Assembly: GCF_018873765.1 (NCBI RefSeq)
Contig: NC_057925.1
Coordinates: forward strand, 60,090,970-60,154,969
Source: Telopea speciosissima
Taxonomy: Eukaryota > Streptophyta > Magnoliopsida > Proteales > Proteaceae
Length of the DNA stretch: 64,000 nt
Direction of reading: 5' to 3'
Positions 54,701-64,000 of the stretch are shown piece after piece. The first letter of the stretch is position 1. Every line of letters begins with the position of its first letter. Below the pieces are notes generated by a model that was given only the letters and a program-made list of their open reading frames with translations, was not told the DNA's origin and did no database searches. A program made the position numbers and the translations under genes.

Positions 54701-57700
54701 GTAATTGGAACGTATAGGCTCCAGTTCAGCAGTAGGAGGAGCAGCTTCTACTTCTGCCAAAGATGAGTAGCCAAGATGGGAGGCAGCCCATCGTAGAAAG
54801 GCTCGAAGATCCTGCTTACTAATACTTCCAATAGGATTTATATCTGCAGAGCTGCAATCATACTGCAACAGAAAAGGCACACCTGAATTATCAGATACAA
54901 AAATCCTAGGTTCACTAACTCGAAAAGAAAATAGCTATTCCACCCAACTTAGAAATGAGTTAGAAGCAAAGCAGATTGTAAAACTAAATCAAGTAACAGA
55001 AGTCGAGCCCTTGTTGACCCAAGTTGATCCAGAGTTCAAGTTAATGGGGGTAAATGAGCTCACCAAAATCCAAATATAATTTGTCCAGTGCTCAAAAAGA
55101 TACTAAATCTAGTGCTCATAAGTCAACTTCAATAGATTGGAAAATTCGGATAGAACCTTTGTTAAGTATCCACGCAATCCTTCATCAACATTGGAGCTAC
55201 CCAACACTAGATAAAATCCAGCCTTATTGTGAACCCAAGGCAGAAGTGATGCTAACATGAAGGCTAGCACCATTCGAATCCGAGCTTGAATGTTTTGTAA
55301 CCCTAAGTTTTCAGTACTAGAACCCCCATCCACCTGTGCACCAAGAGAGAGAGAGATTTGATGTGAATCAATACATATTGATGAACGTATTATGGTTACA
55401 GACAAGTTTATAATTCAATGAATATAAACATCAGGTAGTTCACCAAAAAAAAAAAAAAAAACACTAGGTAAAAGAATAGAACACACCTACATTACTTTAT
55501 TTGGACAAGGGTTCAACCAAAAGGATTATTACTGCCATTGAGCTGGATGGACTACAACATATGAAGCTACACTAGTTGTTGCATATAAAAATTTGGGGAG
55601 GAGGGGAGGGGAGTACGAAACATAACAAAATCAATATAGGGACTTTATACCATAGAGGAAGGCCTAAAGGGTAAGTGAAACTACAAGTTAAGACATCATG
55701 GGCAGTTAAAATTTGCATGCGTACAAGTGTATGGCAAAGAAAGTTTTAAAATACTGGAACTTTCTGACCAAATTGTGGAATGCAGTGCAAATCAAATTTA
55801 AACAAACCAAAGTTGTGGAGAGCTTCAGTGACCGAATTATGGAGTAGAGCAGAATTTTTTTTTTTTTAAATGTCAAATTTGAAAAGCTCCTAAATTATGG
55901 AGCATTTTTGAAGAACCAAATTTACACAGATGGTATGGTTGTAATTTTAAATAATTCTTGGGAATATTTCGGGCAAGAAAAGCATATAATGGGATCTAAT
56001 GCAATCAACTGAATTGGCCACTGGATTTAAATATTCTAATATACTATGCGTTTTTGTTTGTTTTTCTCCTTTAGAAATTAAAAATGGAGAGATAATTTGA
56101 CTGACTGATTGGAATTCCCAATATAGTGGAACAATTAATTATTTTTCTTTGGTGGGGGGGGAGGGGGAAGGAGGTTGGATTTCCTCGGTGCAGTGCTTAT
56201 AGATGAGTTTGTTTCTATGGAGGCCTCATATTTACAAAAGCACAATAAGTAGAATTACAACCCTATGATGCGAGAAATTTGGGAGTCTAGCTTTACTGAG
56301 ATTCAGCACTAAAATCTGCAAACTGGGGATATTACGTTGAAATACGAGCCCTTCATGCAGTTTTGATATCAAACATTGAACCCAGCAAAACTTGAAAGGA
56401 TGACAAATTCACCGAGGAAGATCTTCCTTGGTGGGCTATGCATCGGACCTTTTACCTTCAAGATATCTATTCCAGCACAACATTTTTTTAACAATCAAGA
56501 CGACAAAAGGATGAATCCATCATGGTAAGCTGATATACATGAAATTAAAGATAGACAGCACATGAGTAGCTGTTTAAAGCAGGGTAAACTCAATTGTTTA
56601 ACTAATAAGAACACATATAATTCTATCAATAAAGTCACTTTCAACCTTCCACTTACCCCTTTTAACACCTTCAACATAAATTATATCACTCCTTCTGTGT
56701 CTGCTCCATTGATCTTTGTTACATGTGGCTAAATCATTTCAGTTGGCTTCCCTCCGTCTTGCCCCCCTATTGGTGCTAGCCCCAAGTTCCATTGAATGTG
56801 TTCACTTTTTATTCCATATTTTTTAAAGTTTAACACCTAATGTTACTCATTCTCAAAGGTGCACTGACTGGTCTTTGTTGCATGTGACCAAATCATCTAA
56901 ACCAACCCAACTCCATCTTGTCATATAGTGGTGCCCGGCCTAAATCCTTAGAAACATTAATTTTTTAATTATATATTTCAATTTATCTATCTCAGAGAAC
57001 TCACTTCAGTTTTCAACTGTGATAAAATCACACAAAAAGTCCTTGAATAAGAGTTCCGAAGTGTAAGATGTAAGAAGCTTTCGATCATAGTTATCAAGGC
57101 GGCAAAGTGGCCATGGCGTTTTAAAGGGTCCAAAATCAAGGTGGCAAGGCTCCCAAGGCGTCGCCTTGATAACTATTTTTGACAACATTATGTTTCAAAA
57201 ATAGTTTCCTTGAGACATACAATGGCATCCTTAATGTATGTTAGTCAATCAGGGAATCAATTGGTGGATAACCTCTTCAATGAGTCACAGTGAAAAAATA
57301 AAAATAAGGCTAATCTGATGATCTTAGCTACTACTCAAGAACTATAGTGTGTCTAGTGAAGCATACAAACTTTTGGGAGTTCAGGGTTCTCCTTTAATCA
57401 TAAAATAGTGAGATTTATAAAATAATCTAGAAGCACGTAAGATTAGTCAACTCCTTTGAGATTGATATAGACCCCAATAATACAATGGATGGAGCACTTG
57501 GATGTGTTCAACAACCACATACAAGACAGAGATGAGGTTGTTCATCTCCATTTTCATAGTTTCATTCCCAAGATGTTGAGTTAGATTCTGGAATGTTGTT
57601 GATGTGCTACCCGAGGCTCATGTATACACTGCTTATGACCTCCATGAATCTGCATCTTTAGAGTCAACCAATAGACCCGAACTGTGGAACTGGTAATATG

Positions 57701-60700
57701 TACCTGTGGGAGAAACTCTTCAAAGAGCTTCAATCCTTAAACTAATTGATCAAGAACTTTTTGCCACCTTCAGAACTTATTCCTTTCTTTCAAAGTTGTG
57801 TCCCTTTATCAGAAGTTGAGAGAATGTCTCTTTATGAATGCTTCACCAGAACATTATTTTCTCCCACTTATCACTCATCTTTTTCTTTATATATAATAAA
57901 TCAGTTGTTGTCTCATTCATTCATACAATTCAACAATTTACCTCAATATTTATAATTCTTTGCAGCTTATACAAAAATTGTACAACCAGCTCCAAACACC
58001 TTATCAACCCACATGCAGGGAATATGTTGCTTGGATGGGAGACTTGAATCACTGGTATTTGTAAAAATATCAGTTATTACAAAGTATATGGTTGTGTCTT
58101 TGTAGGGCCATACCCAAAAGCCAATATATTTTCAAACTTCAGGTATTGTGATGTTACAAATAAAAAATTTATATCCCAACTAAACGCAATTAAATTTTAT
58201 TTTGGGGGTAGGGGTGGGGGAGGGGAAGCAGAAACCTGTGAAAAGGAACATTTGAAAAATTTAACCACCAAAATTACTATGCTTAATATATTATTAACTT
58301 TATTATATGCTTTAGGCGAAAGGTTAACTGCTTCGCAGACCAGCTAAGAGGGACGTGGTCTGAAGCAATACACCATGTAAATGAAACTCCCTATTAAGAA
58401 GTGCCTGAAATGTCCTCAGACTTATGATTGTGTCCCATCCAACTCCCCAAATAGTTGTTGCACCGCCGACCAGCGATCCCTCGCCCTATACTTTATGCTG
58501 CAATTATTTAGCCTAACTAAAATAAAAAACTGCAACACAAATATGATGTACATATGTTGGAAGGTTAAGATTATTTAATTATAGTATATGATGTCGAACC
58601 CTAAGGTTGTCTTCAAGGAGTGGGTTTAAGTCTCAACTAGAATTAGGCTTGATGGTAGAAGAGAAAGAAAGAATACTGCTTTGGATATTGGCAGCATAAG
58701 CAGCAAAGATAAAACACAGTTTAGGGTGAAACTAGGAGTAATATTGTAACCACAAATATTACTTTGCAAACCCTTCTTAAATGACATAAAAATAAACGCA
58801 AAAAGAGTAGCTCAAGTGGACCCTAACAGCAAAAAATCTAAATCTGGTCTGCAGCAAGTATGCCCAGCTAGTTAGTTAAGCTTTTATTCTTGTTCTTTCT
58901 TTTTCTAGACTTTGTAACCTCCTCAGTTTAGCCTACTAATGGTTTATGATAATGCTACAAGCCTACGGTTATTTCTAGGCTTGGCCCACCAATTGAAAAT
59001 TTCAATGAGTTGGCAGGCCATGTGTGCCAAATTGATGCTAGACAAAAAATTCCCCATCATTTAAAAATGGAAGAAACCTTCTTTCAATTTAACAATAGAT
59101 CACAAAGAAAACTAGATCTCAAGCCAATGCAGGAATTGAGATTATTGCCTTCTACCTTATAGCGTGGACGCTTTCCAGTAAGTTTTTCGAACAAGGAGAG
59201 TAAAGAAGAAATGACAGTATCTATAGAAACATCAAGGTGCCATGACCCAATCTCATCTGCTAGAGTCTTTGCCCGTAACCTTGTGGCATCTGAACTGCAG
59301 GCCATCCAAAGCAAACATGTTAATAATCACTTCAGTTATGTTGATAATGAGCATGGTTTGTAGACAATAACCCACAAAACAGTAAGAAAGTTTCTGAATT
59401 TGAGAAACTTAAAAACCATAAAGTTATCAAAGGATTCATGGGCCCAAATATAAATTCTTCCACAACAAAAAGGTATTTTCAATTATCATTAAGAAGAAGA
59501 AATACAAATCGATGCCCCTCAAAGGCCCCTAGCATATCCCTGAAGAATCTATTCTAATAGCAGAAATGTACATCAGTTTCTTTTCTTTCTTTTTTTTCTT
59601 TTATTAACGCCATGCATCAACCAAGGGAATGCAGAATTTGGAAGTCGTTGATGTGATGTAACCTGAAAACACTCATTGGCTAGACAACCATATCTTTCTA
59701 TCCTACCATGCCAGTCCAACCAGCCAAGTAATATTGCATCACAACCTGTGTCAAAATAAATTACTGCAAGGATCCCTAATTCTGGTACATGTTACCACCT
59801 GTTTTCGGACCCCATGAATACTGTATAGAATATACGCTTAGCAAATTCTTTACTGTCTGTTGGGAACTGTCCACCAGTGTATTGACCAATTCGTATCGCA
59901 TCAGCTTTTACTTGTTCATCCCCATTTGCAATTTCTGCATGTACACACGGCATCAAGAAGTAAACAAAATGGAAAGAGGAAAAAGAAGATATCCAAGAGG
60001 ACTAATGTTTTCTGAGTCAGAAGTAGTAGATACCACAAAGCTACTTTACCCTACTAAATTGTATAATTGTTTGGAACTTAGTGCCATAAACTTTTTCATG
60101 TTGGTAATCTTTATCAAAACTGAGTTGTGTTTTTAGGGCAGTTTTGGCCGCAAAATCTGTTTCAAAGAATTGCCAGCACAGTTTGAGTTCCCTAAGACCT
60201 GATCCAAGGAGCACCAAATTGTACATGGCTCATATAGCAGGGTCTACTTATGGGTCACTTGGAACTGACCCATTGACACCATAACATTACGAAACACATA
60301 GTTCCCATTTACCAGCAAATTGTGTTAGCAGTCTAACGGTTTCCAGTTTCCACGAGGACATATCCAAGAGAAAAAGACTGAGTTGACAGTTCTAGCTTCC
60401 CTAACTATTAGATACCATTCTGTAGAATGTTTAGACAAGGGCAGACAGGCCCATAAGGCCATAAGGTTATTTCTAGGATCTGTTTAATGTAAACATTTTC
60501 TGTGCTCAATTCTTGATCAGAACCAGATGACCATGACAACCCACAATTAAAGGGTCACTAGGGAGGCTCCTTACAATCTTCCATTCAAGGAAAACATTCC
60601 TCATTAAAAGAAAAAACGGAAAATACAGACTATAAATCAATTAATGATTTGATTCAAATCAAAACAGGAGAGAGATCCAAAAGTTAAAGAGTGGAATAAT

Positions 60701-60894
60701 AAGCCTTACAGTTCGTATAACTGACCTCTTACAACAAGCTGACACATGCAGCCAACTATAGCCGCTACAGAAGAACTATCTGCTCCACCAGAAAGAGGAA
60801 GCAAAAATCCTGAAGCTCCACTTCTTCGTAAATAGTCCCACAACCAGCAACCAGGTCCAAAAGCAATTTCCTCCTCTGGAGAATGATACCTAAT
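51753..60894 (-). CDS. glutamine-dependent NAD+ synthetase, 3' half of gene
   Basis: Eight exons are on the minus strand: 60894-60726, 59934-59799, 59294-59156, 55333-55157, 54862-54695, 53654-53559, 52204-52076 and 51977-51753. They give 412 residues, against about 725 in the full plant enzyme. The enzyme makes NAD+ from deamido-NAD+, ATP and glutamine-derived ammonia in the cytosol. The synthetase (NAD_synthase) domain is present: [15 protein letters not shown], then [20 protein letters not shown] with the SGGxDS ATP-pyrophosphatase loop, [20 protein letters not shown], and [20 protein letters not shown] near the end. The N-terminal nitrilase-type glutaminase domain is not in the window; it should lie beyond position 64000 if the gene is intact. 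The long intron 55334-59155 and the LINE beyond 60962 enlarge the gene greatly. Confidence 0.92.
53148..53255. mobile_element. small fold-back repeat with CCATAGTTGTCA ends
   Basis: CCATAGTTGTCATGACG at the left pairs with gccTTGACAACTATGG at the right. It lies in the NAD synthetase intron 52205-53558. No coding capacity. The same end words occur at 57087-57176. Confidence 0.6.
55334..59155. other. 3.8-kb intron of NAD synthetase
   Basis: It separates the exon ending GKRPRYK from that starting [12 protein letters not shown], in phase 0. It holds a fold-back repeat at 57087-57176, a G-run near 56154-56166 and an A-run at about 55446-55460. No gene was recognised inside. Confidence 0.7.
57087..57176. 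mobile_element. small fold-back repeat with ATAGTTATCAAGGCG ends
   Basis: atagttatcaaggcgg at the left pairs with cgtcgccttgataactat at the right; total about 90 bp. Inside are ggcaaagtggccatggcg and ggtggcaaggctcccaaggcg. It is in the long NAD synthetase intron and related to 53148-53255. Confidence 0.6.
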
Positions 60895-60961
60895 CTGCAA
60901 TATAATAAAAGATTAATTGGCAAAGAAGACTGGAAAAGTCCACAAACTAATAGATGAATCA

Positions 60962-63790
60962 CACAAACAACAAACTCAGCCTTATCCCAACTTAATAGGG
61001 TCGGCTACATGGATCCAAAAAAAAAAAAAAAGGTATAGTAAGAGGAAAGAGGCACAACCCAGCACATCGGAAGAAACTCAGCTAAATGGGGTCAGCGACA
61101 TGGATCCTTGCCCTCCAATCTGCTCTGTCCGAAGTCACCTGGAACAAGACATAGACTATGCATGTCCTTCCTCACTTCTCCTATGGTCATTTTAGGTCTG
61201 CCCCTAGCTCCTTTAGCTCCTTCAATCGGAATCATATCACTCCTCCTTACAGGGGCATCCGTAAGCCTCCGTAGGATATGACCATACCACCTTAAACGAC
61301 TCTCTCGGAGCTTGTCATTGATCGGCGCAACCCCCAGGTCTGCTCTTATATGTTCATTCCGTACTTTATCTTTCCTTGTTTTTTCATACATCCATCTTAA
61401 CATCCTCATCTCTGCCACACAAAGCTTATCAATATGACACTTCTTAACTGCCCAACATTCTGCCCCAAACATCATGGCCGGTCGAACAACAGTCCTATAT
61501 AGAACTTTCCTTTAAGCTTTAAAGAAATACATCGGTCACTCAATACTCCGGACGCACCTCTCCACTTCATCCATCCCACTTTAATTCTCTGTGAAACATC
61601 ATTCTCTATGTAACCTTCTTTATTTATTATTGACCACATGTATCTAAAATAGTCACTATTCGGTATCTCTCTTTCCTCAATTCGCACCATATCAGTATCC
61701 ATCCCAGTGTGACTAAAATTACACCTCATATATTCCGTCTTCGTTCTACTAATCTTAAAGCCTCTTGTTTCTAAGGTTGACCTCCAAAGCTCTAACTTAG
61801 AGTTAATCACTTCTTTTGTCTCATCCACCAAAACAATATCATTGGTGAAGAGCATACACCATGGGACCTCGTCTTGAATGTTCTTGGTTATATCATCCAT
61901 GATAAGTGCAAAAAGGTAAGGACTTAAGGCTGAACCCTGATGTAATCCAATCGTACTTGGGAATTCCTTACCCTGACCTCCCACAGATTTCACACTAGTT
62001 ACCACACCCTCATACATATCTTTAGTGACATCCACATATTTAGTTGACACCCCTCTCTTCACTAAAACATGTTGGATTATATCTCTAGGGACACGATCAT
62101 AGGCTTTTTCCAGGTCGATAAAGATTATATGGAGATCCTTCTTGCTATCTCTATATCTTTCCATGAGCCTCCTCAATATGTAGATAGCTTCAGTCGTGGA
62201 TCTACCTGGCATAAAGCCAAATTGGTTCACCGAGATATGAGTCTCTTTTCTCAAACGGACTTCAATAACCTTCTCCCAAAGTTTCATAGTGTGACTCATT
62301 AGCATCATGTTTCTATAGTTATTGCAGCTTTAGATATCACCTTTATTTTTGTAGACCGGGACTACAATGCTTCTCCTCCATTCATCTGGCATCTTCCTTG
62401 TGCTCATAATCTTGTTAAAGAGGCTGGTTAACCAATAAACCCCACAACTTCCTAGGGATTTCCAAGCTTATATTGGGATCTCATCTGGGCCTGGTGTCTT
62501 GCCTTTTTTTCATCTTTCTTAAGGCTTCTTTAACTTCCACCGCACTAACCTTTCGTACATATCTATGTCGTGTGGTGTCTTGTTGAAAAGTGTAAGCGTT
62601 TGGGTCATATCTATTCGACCTATCTCCATTTAGTACATCACAAATATACTCATCCCACCTCTTCACAATGTCTTCATCTCTTACTAACACTCTTCCATCA
62701 CCACCCTTGATACACCTCACCTGGTCGAAATCCCTACACTTCCTTTCTCTCATCTTCTATCTTATAGATAGCTTATTCCCCTTCTTTTGTGTTTAGGTTG
62801 ACATATAGAGATCCTCATATTTCTTTGCCCTAGCAATCCCCACGATCTTCCTAGCCTCGTTTTTGGCATCATTATACTTATTTTTATCCTCTGTTTCCTT
62901 AGTCTTTTGCAAAGTCTTAAAACACACTCTCTTGGTCTTAATAGCTGCTTGGACCTCCTCGTTCCACCACCAAATCTCTCTAGGGGCCTGATGACTACCC
63001 TTCGCTTCCCCCAACAGATCTTTGGCAACCCTCTTAATACACATCATCATCTCATGCCACATCACATTAGTGTCTCCTTCAAAGTCCCACTTTCCTTGTT
63101 TGACCACATTATCGGTAAATGTATTTAGGTACTCCCCTTTTAATCTCCACCATCTTATCTTAGGGTGCATGGTTCTCTCCTCCTATGTGTCTGGGTACTG
63201 AGACATATATCCAGGGTTACCAGCCTATGTTGGGTTGTTAGGTTCTCCACAGGGAAAACCTTACAGTCCTTACACACTGTTCTATCTGCCCTTCTTGTTA
63301 GGAAGAAGTCAATTTGACTAGTATGAAACCCACTTTTGTAGGTAACTAAGTGTTCCTTTCTTTTTTCATAGAAAGTGTTCACAATGTATAGATCATAAGC
63401 TACCGCAAAGTCTAGGATAGAGGTCCCCTCCTTATTCCTCTCCCCGACCCCAAAGCCTCCAATGAACACCTTCATAGCCTCTACAATCGCTCCCAACATG
63501 GCCGTTCAGGTCACCTCCAATAATAATCGACTCATCCTGGCCAAAACCCTGTACTAAATCATCCATGTTGTCCCAAAATTGGCGCTTACTACTTTCATCC
63601 AATCCAATAGATGAATGATACAATAAATAAAAATCATCTTTATCAGCTAGAAATGACAACAACTCATATCTACTGCCAACAAAGTCTCTTGCTGTACATA
63701 GGTTGGTGAGTGGGCTAATGCTTATAACGGCCAAGAGCTATGTAAGATCTCACGGTTGCAGATGCAGACTTTTAATGTTCAGTAATCCTA
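60962..63790 (-). mobile_element. decayed RTE-type LINE, about 2.8 kb
   Basis: The minus strand carries, in order, endonuclease pieces (IIIGGDLNGHVG near 63540; YDLYIVNTFYEKRKEHLVTY and KSGFHTSQIDFFLTRRADRT at 63430-63290), a linker region (63170-62480), the reverse transcriptase (62308-61472: FGFMPGRSTTEAIYILRRLM, IIFIDLEKAYDRVPRDI, GLHQGSALSPYLFALIMDDI) and the C-terminal domain (61475-61092: MMFGAECWAVKKCHIDKLCV). It lies in at least five reading-frame pieces, and the catalytic FADD-like box reads FTNDI, so it is inactive. The 3' end, with ataaggctgagtttgttg, is at about 60962. It sits upstream of the first visible NAD synthetase exon, same strand, presumably in an intron. Confidence 0.88.
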
Positions 63791-63829
63791 CACAATTATG
63801 TTCAGTCCTCTACTCCACCACCACCACCA

Positions 63830-64000
63830 ACAACAATAAGCTCAGCCTTATCCCAACTTAATGGGGTTGGCTACACGGATCCAAACAAATAAAGTAGGTA
63901 AAACTGAGGATTAGAAAAAATGAGGGAATACGACAGTCCTATAGAACTGCTCGACATTCTGCCCCGCACATCATAGTTGGTCGTACGACAGTCCTATAGA
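63830..64000 (-). mobile_element. second RTE LINE 3' end, internally deleted
   Basis: The minus strand repeats the LINE 3' terminus (ccattaagttgggataaggctgagct and a (TTG)-like tail, about 63823-63875). After a short spacer it has a piece reading TVVRPTMMCGAECRAV (about 63935-63990), which in the full element lies about 400 bp further upstream. So this copy has lost the part between. It continues past the window edge. Confidence 0.7.

Noticed and set aside
1-64000. CRISPR arrays, operons, ribosome binding sites, origins
   Set aside because: The gene structure is eukaryotic; the direct repeats seen are tandem duplications, microsatellites or transposons, not spaced arrays.

Overview
The window is nuclear DNA of a flowering plant. 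The genes are split by GT-AG introns, one encodes a DYW-class pentatricopeptide protein, one a plastid type-2 13-lipoxygenase and one a plant-type uroporphyrinogen III methyltransferase. The spaces between them are AT-rich and full of small plant transposons and RTE-clade LINE debris. The sequence alone does not fix the species. A woody basal eudicot or magnoliid is only a guess from the style of the repeats.

Layout: (1) 639-6617, minus strand, 5' part of a GFO/IDH/MocA-type oxidoreductase gene running off the left edge, with LINE pieces in its introns. (2) 6618-9453, intergenic with two fold-back transposons and a (TA)n tract. (3) 9681-15201, plus strand, complete RAD21/SCC1 kleisin (SYN3-like) gene in 13 exons, with E2F-type sites upstream. 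(4) 17985-18188, 19948-20121 and 23248-23421, three small plus-strand genes of one unnamed family sharing the C-terminal motif P-I-P-x-S-Y-F-P-x-N-S; the last two lie in a recent segmental duplication. (5) 24412-26104, plus strand, complete UPM1 gene (siroheme pathway). (6) 28218-29386, a CACTA-type element with both ends and a TGG target duplication. (7) 29476-31487, minus strand, PPR-DYW gene with one short intron. (8) 31488-40900, gene-poor, with an L1-type LINE 3' end and several repeats. (9) 40940-48222, plus strand, chloroplast 13-lipoxygenase. (10) 48223-51752, repeats. (11) 51753-60894, minus strand, 3' half of glutamine-dependent NAD+ synthetase. (12) about 60962-64000, minus strand, decayed RTE LINEs, apparently inside the NAD synthetase gene.

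The genes are ordinary single-function neighbours and not a cluster. They cover cohesion, siroheme synthesis, organelle RNA editing, oxylipin synthesis and NAD synthesis. I saw no undescribed multi-gene system. The best leads are: (a) a tandem duplication inside the lipoxygenase gene that appears to have created a new 82-bp intron and an 8-residue insertion while keeping the frame; (b) the tandem small-protein family; (c) two families of Mutator-like fold-back elements with 9-bp target duplications, one copy nested in a LINE. Exon borders were set by hand from splice signals, codon phase and remembered family conservation. All summed exon lengths keep frame, but no alignment or transcript data was used.
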